From Blastocatellia bacterium UBA7656 (lineage in GTDB: Bacteria > Acidobacteriota > Blastocatellia > UBA7656): a DNA stretch of 64,000 nt. Position 1 is the stretch's first letter. Every line of letters begins with the position of its first letter. Both the position numbers and the translations under genes were made by a program. This document shows, piece after piece, positions 55,897-64,000 of this stretch. Where the stretch lies: assembly GCA_002483445.1 (NCBI GenBank), contig DLHY01000007.1:101737-165736 (forward strand). The letters run 5' to 3'. The notes under the pieces are model-generated. The model saw only the letters and a list, made by a program, of their open reading frames with translations. It was not told where the DNA came from and did no database searches.

Positions 55897-58335
55897 ATGA
55901 TTCGGCCCCGATTCCCGGCTCTCCTTTCAAGCGCGCTCATAGTCGCATCGACGATTTATCTGGCAAGCGGGCAGCAGCCTTCCAGACCGTCTTCGGCTGA
56001 TCGCGCAGAGAATGCGGAATCTCTCTACAAAGAATCGCTCTTTTCGTCCGAGACCGGCAGACACAGAGCAGCCACGATGAAGTTGTTTGAAGCTGTGAGC
56101 CTCTGGCACGAATCGCGCCAGAATGACCGCGCAATCGAGGCGCTTCTTCGAATGGGCCAATCTCATGAGGAAGCAGAGCGATGGCAGTATGCGCTTCAAT
56201 GTTACAAGCGACTGGTCAATCTCCCCTCTCTTCCTGCCAGGGTTAGAGTGACGGCGCTCAATTCCATAGCCGCGCTTTACCTGCGCTTTGATCAATTCCG
56301 TCTTGCGGGCGATTACTTTCGACAATCGCTCGACGCCGCGAGCGATCAGAAAGATTCGGCGGCTCGCTCGATTGCGCTCACGGGACTTGCCGCCGTTTCT
56401 GCTGAGGACGGAAAAAAGCAGCAGTCGCAGGATTACCTCAATCAAGCGCGAAGGCTGGCCAGACAGTCAGGAAGTCGGCAGGCGGAAGCTGAGACGCTGC
56501 TTTTCATCGGCCAGATATGGCGCGAGCAGGAACAGAATGCCCAGGCGCGACAGGCATTCGAAGACGCCCTGTCATTTTACAGGCAAAGCAACAGCGATCA
56601 GCAGAAACAGGCTTTGCTGCTGTGTCTTCTAAGCGATTTGCATCTGGCTTCAGACCCGGCGAAGGCTGCCGAGCGCGCGATGGAGGCGCTCAATCTGAAC
56701 AGAACTATCAAAGCAGGCGGACTCCAATGGCGAGCCTACCTTGCGCTGGCGCGGGCGCAGCGGGCGATGGGAGAAAAGAAGAAAGCCCTTCTATCATACT
56801 GGCGTTCCTTCAGCCGTATCGAGGGAGTACGGCTTGGTCTGTCCGCCGATGCTTTCAGAATTGCCCTCCTTGAAGAGCGGCAGGCCGTCTATCGCGAACT
56901 GTCGGATATGCTGATCGAAGAGGGCAATTCTCAAGAAGCGTTCAACGTGGTAGAAACGGCCAGATCAAGATCGACTCTCGACCTGATCGCTCAAAAACGC
57001 GCCGGAGAAGAAACACCAGCACCCCCCGATCAACATCAAGCGATGGAGGAGATTTCAAAAAAAATTTCCCTTCTCAATACTCAGTTGCGTTCCGCTCAAC
57101 TCGACCCCAAACAAAGATCGCAACTGGAAGAGGATTTGAAAAAAGCCCAGCATCAGCTTGATGAAATCCGCCTCGATATCGAAATGAATCGCCTGCAACG
57201 CTTCACCCGCCCGGTCAACCTCAAGCAGGCTCAGGAAACTTTGCGCGGAGGCGAAATACTGATCGAGTTCTTTCTGGGCGAAGACTGCTCGCACGTCTGG
57301 CTAGTCTCTCAGGAACAATTTGTATGCGTCGCCCTGCCTGCGCGCAAAGAGATCGAAGACGCGATCAATCGTTATACGAAGCTGATTGCTGCAAAGCCGA
57401 ACAGCTTTCGAATGGAGCGCGAGATTGCCGCCCAGAAAAAGATGGCCGGTGAGCTTTTCGATATGCTGCTCGGCAAGCTCGCGGATAAACTCTCTACTGC
57501 ACGTCGGCTCCGTTTCGCGCCCGACGGCCCGCTTTACTATCTGCCTTTCGAGACGCTCGTCTCCGGCAATCGATACCTTGTCGAGCAATACGATATCGCT
57601 TACACTCCATCGGCAAGCGTGCTGGCGGCGCTCGAAAAATCGAAGCCGGACAGTCACGCAGATGATCGAATCGAACTAATCGCATTCGGCGACCCGGACT
57701 TCGGCTCTCCCGGCGCAGCCGCCCGCGCGGATGCGCTCTCTGACAGTTGGGCTGATTATCGCCTCCAGCAGTTGCCCGGCACGAAAGGAGAAGTCCTCTC
57801 GATCAGCGAGTTCTTTCCTTCTGACCAGAGGCGAGTTTATCTTGGTCGCGCGGCGACCGAGGATGCGCTCAAACGAGAATCGCTCACTCGCTGTCGAATG
57901 CTTCACTTTGCTACTCACGGGCTGATAGACGAGCGGCTCCCGTCACGCTCAGGCATTCTTCTCACGCTTGACGAAGACCCTGCCGAAGACGGTTTTCTGG
58001 ATGCCGGGGAAATCTCCGGGCTTGAAATGGAGTGCGAGTTAGTGGTATTGAGCGCATGTCAGACGGGACGGGGACGACTGACGGGAGGCGAGGGAGTGGT
58101 CGGGCTTGCGCGAGCGTTTCTCTATGCAGGAGCGCGCTCGGTCGTGGTGAGCCTCTGGAGCGTGAGCGATATTTCCGCCGCGAATTTCATGCGCCGGTTC
58201 TATCGTCACCTTGCCGGAAAAGAAAACCCTGTCGCATCGCTCCGTCAGGCGAAGATGGAGATGATACGAAGCGACAAGCCTGAGCGACATCCCTTTTACT
58301 GGTCGCCATTCCTGATCGCAGGCAGGTCGGAGTGA
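55897..58335 (+). CDS. Secreted TPR-repeat CHAT-domain protein (caspase-like)
   Basis: An 812-residue paralogue of the protein at 13812, with fewer TPR units. Signal peptide (MIRPRFPALLSSALIVASTIYLASG), about six TPR repeats to residue 350, a coiled coil around 390-440, and a C-terminal CHAT domain. Catalytic His is in LHFATHGLIDERL and Cys in VVLSACQTGRG, both intact. It has its own promoter and is followed after 46 bases by a sigma factor and then an anti-sigma, mirroring the order at 13812-18840. No minisatellite insert is present. Confidence 0.92.
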   Translation: MIRPRFPALLSSALIVASTIYLASGQQPSRPSSADRAENAESLYKESLFSSETGRHRAATMKLFEAVSLWHESRQNDRAIEALLRMGQSHEEAERWQYALQCYKRLVNLPSLPARVRVTALNSIAALYLRFDQFRLAGDYFRQSLDAASDQKDSAARSIALTGLAAVSAEDGKKQQSQDYLNQARRLARQSGSRQAEAETLLFIGQIWREQEQNAQARQAFEDALSFYRQSNSDQQKQALLLCLLSDLHLASDPAKAAERAMEALNLNRTIKAGGLQWRAYLALARAQRAMGEKKKALLSYWRSFSRIEGVRLGLSADAFRIALLEERQAVYRELSDMLIEEGNSQEAFNVVETARSRSTLDLIAQKRAGEETPAPPDQHQAMEEISKKISLLNTQLRSAQLDPKQRSQLEEDLKKAQHQLDEIRLDIEMNRLQRFTRPVNLKQAQETLRGGEILIEFFLGEDCSHVWLVSQEQFVCVALPARKEIEDAINRYTKLIAAKPNSFRMEREIAAQKKMAGELFDMLLGKLADKLSTARRLRFAPDGPLYYLPFETLVSGNRYLVEQYDIAYTPSASVLAALEKSKPDSHADDRIELIAFGDPDFGSPGAAARADALSDSWADYRLQQLPGTKGEVLSISEFFPSDQRRVYLGRAATEDALKRESLTRCRMLHFATHGLIDERLPSRSGILLTLDEDPAEDGFLDAGEISGLEMECELVVLSACQTGRGRLTGGEGVVGLARAFLYAGARSVVVSLWSVSDISAANFMRRFYRHLAGKENPVASLRQAKMEMIRSDKPERHPFYWSPFLIAGRSE

Positions 58336-58381
58336 GCGCAGGTTTTTCGCGCGGCGAGATTATTTCAACTGGAGGCTCACT

Positions 58382-58963
58382 GTGGAAGTCTTCAGCATGA
58401 TCGATGCAAGGGTCGAGGCCGAACTTGTGGCAAGAGTGATGGCGGGCGATGAGCGCGCCGAAGAGGAATTGTTTCTCAAGTACCGGCGCGGCGTGGCTAT
58501 CATACTCAATCACTCGACCGACAACAGCCCTGCCGCCGCCGACCTCTGCCAGGAAACATTCAAAATAACTTTTCAGAAGATCAAAAATGGAGAACTGCGC
58601 GAGCCGGGCAAACTTCCCGCTTTCATCTGGAAGGTCGCGCATAATCTGGTCACCGACCACTTCAGGAAACTGCGAACACATCAGATTTCAAGTATCGAAG
58701 AGGTCGAAGATATCACTGATGCGACGCCGGATCAGTTGGACATGATACTGGAAAAGGAAAAAGCGGCTCTCGTCCGCCGGGTTCTCAGCGACATGGAATC
58801 TGAAAGGGAGCGTCAGGCGCTTTATCGATTTTACATAGCGGAAGAAAACAAAGAGCGGGTTTGCGCCGATCTCGGACTGACCACGAAGCAATTCAATCTG
58901 ATCATATTCCGGGCGCGAAAGCATTTCAGGAAACTGTATGAGAAGATGGCCTCCGGCAGATGA
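58382..58963 (+). CDS. ECF sigma factor
   Basis: A 193-residue sigma factor. Region 2: DLCQETFKITFQKIKN and WKVAHNLVTDHFRKLRTH; region 4: MESERERQALYRFYIAEENKERVCADLGLTTKQFNLIIFRARKHF, with an unusual helix-turn-helix sequence. The GTG start follows GGAGG. It lies just downstream of the second CHAT gene and 111 bases before its membrane anti-sigma. Confidence 0.88.
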   Translation: MEVFSMIDARVEAELVARVMAGDERAEEELFLKYRRGVAIILNHSTDNSPAAADLCQETFKITFQKIKNGELREPGKLPAFIWKVAHNLVTDHFRKLRTHQISSIEEVEDITDATPDQLDMILEKEKAALVRRVLSDMESERERQALYRFYIAEENKERVCADLGLTTKQFNLIIFRARKHFRKLYEKMASGR

Positions 58964-59074
58964 TCGGCGACCAGCAAATGCGTCATGGGGGGTTAGTTGT
59001 CTCTCCTCGCCTTTTTTTTCAGAGAGGTGAAATAATCGAGTTATAGGTTACACTTTATTGAACGGGGATGCTTT

Positions 59075-59914
59075 ATGGATCATCGTTACATCGATGAAAA
59101 CAATGTAGGGGATTTGTATCTGATGGGTAAGCTCTCCGCCCAGGAGCGCGCCATCTTCGAGATGCACTTCATCAATTGCGAAAGGTGCGTCGAGATGCTC
59201 GAAGAAACAAGTTCCCTGCGTCAGGCGATTCGCGGCAACTGGCCGCAGGAGATATTGCAACCAGCAAGCCTCCTCCCCGTGCGAGCAGTCGCGCGCCCCG
59301 TGTGGCGGACGGTTGTGATGGCCTGCCTTCTGGCGCTGCTCGTGATCGTGCCAGCGATTTTCGTGATAGGGGAGATGCGCCGATTGCGCCACGAGCTTGA
59401 AGAGGCGAAAGCCATCTATGCGGCGCAAAGAGAGCCTCAAAACGCCGACGAAAAAGAACCCTCGACAGACCAGAAGCCAACTCCTTTCTCCGAGCGTCAG
59501 GGCAATGATCAGAGAGAGAAAAGCGAGTCGAATTCGAGCAATACGGCGAAACTCCGTGATTCGAGATCGCAGACAAACACTCCTGTTTTCGCGCTTGTTG
59601 CGGCCCGTCGAGGCGAAGCGGATTCGAATGAAATCATCACGGATGAATCGCAGAAATGGCTTTTGATTTCGCTCGACCTTGAAGGCGATACCGAGCATGA
59701 AACTTATCGCGCAACCATTGAAAGCCGTGGCCGTCGCTTCTGGCGCGCAGACGATCTTCGACCCAATCAATATAATGCGCTCACTATGAGCTTTCGATCC
59801 GATTCCCTCCCTTCGGGCCAATACCTGCTTACGCTGGAAGGCATCTCGAAAACCGGCGAGATGAAGGCAATTGCGAACTATCCTTTCCGGGTCACGAAAA
59901 AAAGCATGAAATAA
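59075..59914 (+). CDS. Zinc-finger anti-sigma with conserved C-terminal domain
   Basis: A 279-residue membrane protein. The N-terminus has a zf-HC2-like site (HFINCERCVEMLEE); a helix (VVMACLLALLVIVPAIFVIG) follows near 80-100, then a charged Ser/Asp/Lys-rich linker and the same C-terminal domain as at 17920 and 53598, here ending SLPSGQYLLTLEGISKTGE...YPFRVTKK. The coiled coil is shorter than in those two. It sits after its sigma gene and is likely its inhibitor and envelope sensor. Confidence 0.82.
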   Translation: MDHRYIDENNVGDLYLMGKLSAQERAIFEMHFINCERCVEMLEETSSLRQAIRGNWPQEILQPASLLPVRAVARPVWRTVVMACLLALLVIVPAIFVIGEMRRLRHELEEAKAIYAAQREPQNADEKEPSTDQKPTPFSERQGNDQREKSESNSSNTAKLRDSRSQTNTPVFALVAARRGEADSNEIITDESQKWLLISLDLEGDTEHETYRATIESRGRRFWRADDLRPNQYNALTMSFRSDSLPSGQYLLTLEGISKTGEMKAIANYPFRVTKKSMK

Positions 59915-60071
59915 AAAGCCTCTGACCTGCACTATAGAGGTGAGCGCAGAGGAAAGCTTCCCTCTGCCGCTTTGTATCCTGTTCGATCTCGGAGGTTGAG
60001 AATCGATCCTCAGGTCATGTTCGTACTGAGGTCAATCAATGACGCGATCACTTGAATCGGAGACAAAACAC

Positions 60072-60209
60072 ATGAGGAGGGCGGTACTTGCAGCGTTGAT
60101 GGCGCTCATCATCCTGCTTGCTAACGTGATTGCCACTATGAAGGCTCCTGCTCAGGAAAAAAGACTCATCGGAAAAGACGCCGCTAAAGTGGATTGTGAT
60201 CGCAGATAA
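60072..60209 (+). CDS. Small secreted peptide (45 residues)
   Basis: MRRAVLAALMALIILLANVIAT forms a clear signal peptide; the rest (MKAPAQEKRL..AAKVDCDRR) is a short basic/acidic tail with one Cys. GGAG lies nine bases before the ATG. It follows an anti-sigma gene as the Cys-rich peptide at 54723 does, which gives some support to its being real. Confidence 0.5.
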   Translation: MRRAVLAALMALIILLANVIATMKAPAQEKRLIGKDAAKVDCDRR

Positions 60210-60543
60210 AATCATCCCCGGCTTAGTCGGATGCAGGAAGATGAAAACGCTTCCCGACGCATCACCCTTTTCTGCCGGATGAGCCGAATGCCTTTGCTCA
60301 ACCGGCCCGTATGGGATTCTGTTTCAGCGCGCAGCAACAGCACATAATCCCCAGGGGCGAATTTCGCTTCACCTGGCCCTGATGATTTGAAGAGCGACCG
60401 GCCTGATGGCTGTGTGTTGTTGCCGCATTGGGGGAGCCACACAAAGGTGTGGCTTTTATGGAGGCGCAGCGCAAGCTGACCGCCTGCGCCTCTATTTTTC
60501 CATCGTCCGATGCGAAAAAATCAGAGGGGGATAGAGGTTCCTA
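60210..60543 (+). terminator. Gap with two tandem stem-loop terminators
   Basis: No gene is supported here (a 76-codon reverse frame at 60212-60442 is discussed elsewhere). AGCCACAC (60435-60442) pairs with GTGTGGCT (60447-60454) followed by TTTAT, and GAGGCGCAG (60461-60469) pairs with CTGCGCCTC (60484-60492) followed by TATTTTT, two intrinsic-terminator-like hairpins in a row. Confidence 0.7.
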
Positions 60544-60756
60544 ATGGTATTCAGCCAGTTTGCAAATCAGCTACGTTGTGCCTATTGCTCGAAGACTAAC
60601 ACTGTAACCGTCTGGCCTCGCAATGGCGATATGGTTCCTTTCTATTTCCAAACCAGGGAACGCACGGACGAAGCGCCCGGAGCATATCGCCTTCTCGTTC
60701 ACTGTCCTGACTGCGAAAAGGACTGGTTCGTTGTTTGGGACGAAGACCCTCTTTGA
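60544..60756 (+). CDS. Small zinc-ribbon protein
   Basis: A 70-residue protein with CAYC and CPDC pairs (residues 12-15 and 54-57), a simple treble-clef or ribbon-type zinc site. The remainder is neutral (VTVWPRNGDMVPFYFQT). GGGGATAGAGG precedes ATG 60544. It could be a small regulatory or translation-linked protein; no family was recognised. Confidence 0.65.
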   Translation: MVFSQFANQLRCAYCSKTNTVTVWPRNGDMVPFYFQTRERTDEAPGAYRLLVHCPDCEKDWFVVWDEDPL

Positions 60757-60804
60757 TGATTGCTTCGAATATAGGTGTCGCAAGTTTGCGAAAGGAGAAC
60801 ACGG

Positions 60805-61068
60805 ATGAGCATTTCAATCGACGCGGCAAGAACCTCTTACGGCGGCCAAACGGAAGAGGAAACCCTGGAAAACATGGCGAAGGCCTGCGGCTGTCGCCGT
60901 ATCTACAAATACGCGAACGATTATGGCGACAGAAAAACCCATACGGACTACAAACGAATTCCGTATCCGGGCCACCCTCAAGAGGTTGCACTGGTCAACA
61001 GTCCTTATGTCCACAATGTTGTGCTGGTCTACGAGGATGGCAAGATAACACTGAACGATGGTAGCTAA
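60805..61068 (+). CDS. Small hypothetical protein (87 residues)
   Basis: Starts MSISIDAARTSYGGQTEEE and holds ACGCRRIYKYANDYGDRKTH in the middle; soluble and without a signal peptide. AAAGGAG precedes ATG 60805. It lies 48 bases after the zinc-ribbon gene and 19 bases before the exported protein gene, so these may form an operon. No domain is recognised. Confidence 0.65.
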   Translation: MSISIDAARTSYGGQTEEETLENMAKACGCRRIYKYANDYGDRKTHTDYKRIPYPGHPQEVALVNSPYVHNVVLVYEDGKITLNDGS

Positions 61069-61087
61069 CGAAAAGTGAGGATACATC

Positions 61088-62026
61088 ATGACTCCCGGAG
61101 AGAAAAAACAATTTCATCAAGTACCAGGATTGATCGCTGCCTGGTGTCTGCTGGCGCTTTGTGTGTCTGATGCTCAAGGCGCTGTCATTGTGAAAAAGGA
61201 TGGCACAAGTATAAGCGGCGACTTCGAAGCGGAGCAGTCAATCAAGTTATTGACCTCATCGGGCGAAACCTCGATAAGGTTATCGGATATTAAATGGATG
61301 GCCGGAAGCGATTTGAGACGGCTGCGGGTGTCGGGTATGAAATCGCTTTTGGCCGGAACGCTTAGCGACCCGGAGTTGACGATTCAGAAAATCGATAAGG
61401 ATAAGAAGAAACCGACTTCGATACCGACGGGCGAGATCGCGTTCCTGTACGGCGGCGATGTTGACCTGAACAAAACGAGCGAGATGCGAATAGAAGAGTA
61501 TGGCGGAGAGATACGCGTCCTGCTTTATTCCAAATCGAAAAAAAAAGCCAGACTGCTCGTCACTCTGATCCCCGAAAACTGGCAAGGCGATATTCAAATA
61601 ATGAAACCCAGCTATCGCGAAAGTCTGTCCAACCGAGAAGAATTCACCCTCGGTATCATGTTGAGAGCGGATGCCGGGGCGAAGGCCAGCCTGGAGAAGA
61701 TGACGACGGGTGCGAATGCCGAACGCCTCAGCCTCTCAGTCGATTACCTGTTCGAAGGCGGGAAGAGTCGGTCTTCCGGCCCTATAGAAATAAAACTGGA
61801 AAGAGACAAGACAGCTTCGGCGGAAAGCTATCAGCAGCAATTGACAAAAAATCTCGGCAAACCCTTCTACATGGAAATGAACGGCCAGGTTGTACATGAA
61901 ATTTCAGGCGCTGGTCACTTCTATCTGTACATCGATTCGGGCATCGAGAGGCTGGCCAATAGTCAGGTAGAGATAATCAAAACAATGAGCAATGTTTTCC
62001 GTTTGCCAATTAATCTTGCGAAGTGA
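61088..62026 (+). CDS. Exported protein of unknown function
   Basis: A 312-residue secreted protein (signal GLIAAWCLLALCVSDAQGAV). It begins with a small beta module VIVKKDGTSISGDFEAEQSIKLLTSSGETSIRLSDI, which looks like a short SH3 or OB-type domain, and ends with a longer region without recognised motifs. GTGAGGA precedes the ATG. It is in a run of same-strand genes leading to the TPR protein. Confidence 0.68.
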   Translation: MTPGEKKQFHQVPGLIAAWCLLALCVSDAQGAVIVKKDGTSISGDFEAEQSIKLLTSSGETSIRLSDIKWMAGSDLRRLRVSGMKSLLAGTLSDPELTIQKIDKDKKKPTSIPTGEIAFLYGGDVDLNKTSEMRIEEYGGEIRVLLYSKSKKKARLLVTLIPENWQGDIQIMKPSYRESLSNREEFTLGIMLRADAGAKASLEKMTTGANAERLSLSVDYLFEGGKSRSSGPIEIKLERDKTASAESYQQQLTKNLGKPFYMEMNGQVVHEISGAGHFYLYIDSGIERLANSQVEIIKTMSNVFRLPINLAK

Positions 62027-62155
62027 TGAAGAGCGATACTGCCGACAGGCATTCTCGATACGCCAGCAATCGCGGCTGCAAGGAATCTGCGCCCATCGCT
62101 CGTTTCTGCCTGTTTGCTTTCAGCCCTATGGCGCCAACAACAAAGGAGGATAATC

Positions 62156-62767
62156 ATGTCACGAGCGCATAAGATCGTTGCGCTTCTCGCGCTTCTGGTT
62201 TCGTTTCCAGTCGTCAGCGTCACTGCCATCGCAACTCGGCCCCAGGATCAGACTCCTCAAAGCCAGTCTCTGGCAGGCGCGGTGCGGCTCATTGAAACCA
62301 AGCAGGAATCCGAAAAGGTGTTCCAGCACGACATCGTGGCGCGCAGGCTATGCGCCATCGTCCTCACGCTGACGAATGAATCGAAAGAGATCACCTACAG
62401 TCTGCAACGTTCCAATATAACCATCCGCACCGAGTTTGACGCGCAGTTAGCATCGCTCGAACCGCAGCGGGCCTACGACCGATTGATGTGGAAAGTAGGC
62501 AGCGGCCCTTACTTTGCCGAAGCTGGCATCATCCGAGCCATCGGCGAAGGATCGCGCAAAAAGAAGCTTCAAAAATCTGTCCTGGCTGCGGCCATTGGCG
62601 CAACTGTAACTCTGGCTCCCGGAGAGGAGATCGAAGGCGCAATTTTCTTCGACCTGCCGAAAGACACCAAGACATTGCGGTTTTCGACTCTCGTTGTCGG
62701 AGAAATTGTCAACCAAAAGACCGGCGAGCGTTTCCCATTACGCTTTCCTCTCTCAACGCAACAATGA
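62156..62767 (+). CDS. Exported protein of unknown function
   Basis: A 203-residue secreted protein (signal MSRAHKIVALLALLVSFPVVSV). The body is beta-rich and contains IGATVTLAPGEEIEGAIFFDLPKDTKTLRFSTLVVG, suggesting an Ig-like or DUF4352-type layout (a guess). AAAGGAGG precedes ATG 62156. It is 16 bases upstream of the TPR gene. Confidence 0.65.
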   Translation: MSRAHKIVALLALLVSFPVVSVTAIATRPQDQTPQSQSLAGAVRLIETKQESEKVFQHDIVARRLCAIVLTLTNESKEITYSLQRSNITIRTEFDAQLASLEPQRAYDRLMWKVGSGPYFAEAGIIRAIGEGSRKKKLQKSVLAAAIGATVTLAPGEEIEGAIFFDLPKDTKTLRFSTLVVGEIVNQKTGERFPLRFPLSTQQ

Positions 62768-62783
62768 TGATAAGGAGATCAAA

Positions 62784-64000
62784 ATGAAAAAGGGGATATG
62801 GACTCTGGTTGTTGCTTTAACTTTCCTTCTGGCAAACTCTGCTCCGTTACTGGCCCAGGACGCCTCGAAGTCTGCTCAGGCTGATGCGCAGGAAACGCCC
62901 AAGTATCGCAGCAAGTACAAGGCGCGCGGCAATGTTCACAGCATCGTCGTGACGCTGCCGTTTTCGGTCATTTACGCGGGCGTCACACAGTCATTCACCA
63001 ATCTGGAACTGACCATCAACTATGAAGACCAGGCGCTCGGTTACGTCGAAGGCGGACGTTCGCGCGGAGTCTCCGGGGAGATCGTGCAGGTGTGGATCGA
63101 CCCAGAAGCGAATGGTCAATACCGATTGGAGGTTCGCAACATACGCCTGTCGCGGATGGGACTGCTCGGCTTTGCGGGGACGAAGGATTGGTCCAAAGAT
63201 TTGCTTGCGGCGATCAACAAGGAACTTGCCAGCCGTCCTACAACATCTCAACTTCAATCCGCGGTCGAAAGCGATCCCGCATCCATCGATGCTCGGCGTA
63301 AATTGATCGAGGCTTATGTTGCTGGCGGACAGACGAACGAGGCTGTTGAAACTTATCGCGCGCTGCTGGCGAGATTCCCGGCCAGCCATCTGGATCGAGT
63401 CAACCTCGCTGATTTACTCATCTCGCGCGGTCAGGCGGATCAGGCGATTGAAGTCCTGAAACAGGCTCAGGGAGCCGATCCGGAGATCACTCTCCAATTG
63501 GCGCGAATCTACATACTTGCCGAAAGAGGGGCGGAAGCGGTGGAGTTGCTCACCCCCCTGGCGCAGAAAAACCCTGCTGACATCAAAGCTCGCTATCACA
63601 TAGCCCGCGCCGCTTACCTTGCGGGCGACGTGTCCGCATCCAAAACGAGCTTCTCTTCGGTCATCGAGCAGGCGCCGCAACATCCTTTTGCGGAGCAGGC
63701 CAAACTCTGGCTGCGACTCCTCGAAGCAGGGCCGATCAGGAAGCCGATGGAGGCAAAAACCGCTCTCTCATTGTGCGAGTTGCTCATCAAAGAAAAACTC
63801 GACCTTCTGGCCCAGCGTTATCTGGAATCCATAATCGATTCCGCATCAGGGCCGGAGCGCAATCAGGCTGTGCGATTGCTCATTACCATCTACCAGCCGC
63901 AGCGGCAGTACGCAGCCATCGCTCGATTGATCGAGCCTCAAGTTGAACAACTCAAAAAAGACAAGCAGGGCGAGTTGATCTACCATCTGGCCCTTGCGCA
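62784..64000 (+). CDS. Exported TPR protein (3' end outside window)
   Basis: From ATG 62784 (TAAGGAG upstream) a signal peptide (GIWTLVVALTFLLANSAPLL) is followed by a beta-rich part (about residues 40-150) and then tetratricopeptide repeats (RRKLIEAYVAGGQTNEAVETYR, HLDRVNLADLLISRGQADQAIEVL, and more) through at least residue 405 without a stop. It probably links to the preceding secreted proteins. Function not known. Confidence 0.82.
   Translation, partial: MKKGIWTLVVALTFLLANSAPLLAQDASKSAQADAQETPKYRSKYKARGNVHSIVVTLPFSVIYAGVTQSFTNLELTINYEDQALGYVEGGRSRGVSGEIVQVWIDPEANGQYRLEVRNIRLSRMGLLGFAGTKDWSKDLLAAINKELASRPTTSQLQSAVESDPASIDARRKLIEAYVAGGQTNEAVETYRALLARFPASHLDRVNLADLLISRGQADQAIEVLKQAQGADPEITLQLARIYILAERGAEAVELLTPLAQKNPADIKARYHIARAAYLAGDVSASKTSFSSVIEQAPQHPFAEQAKLWLRLLEAGPIRKPMEAKTALSLCELLIKEKLDLLAQRYLESIIDSASGPERNQAVRLLITIYQPQRQYAAIARLIEPQVEQLKKDKQGELIYHLALA

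Noticed and set aside
60212..60442. A 76-codon reverse-strand frame with KFAPGDYVLLLRAET, similar to the anti-sigma C-terminal domain
   Set aside because: The resemblance is short and the frame has no good start or ribosome binding site; it could be a remnant of an anti-sigma gene, but I cannot support it as a gene.

Overview
The window looks like a chromosomal segment of a moderately GC-rich, Gram-negative-type bacterium, most likely an Acidobacteriota member close to Blastocatellia/Pyrinomonadaceae. This lineage call is inference. It rests on gene content typical of that group: many ECF sigma factors, TPR-CHAT proteins, SBBP-repeat proteins, a Ser/Thr kinase fused to an FGE-sulfatase domain, M16 and M20 exported peptidases and many dispersed palindromic repeats. 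I see no rRNA, tRNA, CRISPR array, transposase or integrase.

Layout. 1-1904 is the 5' two-thirds or so of an AddA/UvrD-type helicase. 2182-4064 is a PAP2 phosphatase and SDR epimerase pair. 4290-11931 holds a kinase-FGE protein, an M20 hydrolase, an AAA ATPase plus Toprim-like (DUF3226) pair that could be a defence module, a Tat-exported dienelactone hydrolase and a double GNAT. 12328-19441 holds a C11 (clostripain) protease, a TPR-CHAT protease-like protein, an ECF sigma factor, a coiled-coil membrane anti-sigma and a sigma-region-2-only protein. 19438-22593 is a mesaconyl-CoA hydratase-like MaoC protein, a small membrane protein and a malyl-CoA-lyase-like enzyme, separated by repeat-rich DNA. 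22924-27473 is an exonuclease and the conserved tesA/ybbA/ybbP divergon. 27524-28283 is a PIN toxin-antitoxin pair.

28412-32029 contains a caspase-FGE fusion and a secreted FGE protein. They share leaders and nearly identical cores but have sharply different C-terminal segments that match the layout of diversity-generating retroelement (DGR) variable regions; an Uma2 nuclease lies between them. 32302-39668 holds a glycine-zipper protein, purN, an M16 peptidase, an NrdD-like protein lacking recognisable radical residues and a DUF2227 protein. 40798-42972 is an SBBP beta-propeller gene broken by an in-frame TAG. 43055-47106 is lon, nrdR and a flippase-like membrane protein. 47376-52858 is an ECF/zf-HC2 anti-sigma pair, membrane proteins, a DUF4097 protein and an M23 peptidase.

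53047-59914 is a second sigma/CHAT region: ECF, anti-sigma, a Cys-rich secreted peptide, a LolA-like protein, TPR-CHAT, ECF and anti-sigma. 60072-64000 holds small secreted and cytosolic proteins of unknown function and the start of a TPR protein.

How it works together (inference). The two regions 12328-18840 and 53047-59914 repeat one scheme: an ECF sigma factor, a membrane anti-sigma with a shared C-terminal beta-rich domain, and a secreted TPR-CHAT caspase-like protein, with small secreted proteins beside the second set. Four clan-CD (caspase-fold) peptidase genes with visible His/Cys dyads lie in 46 kb. This looks like an envelope-signal-to-protease system, and it is the best candidate here for an undescribed system, together with the possible DGR targets.
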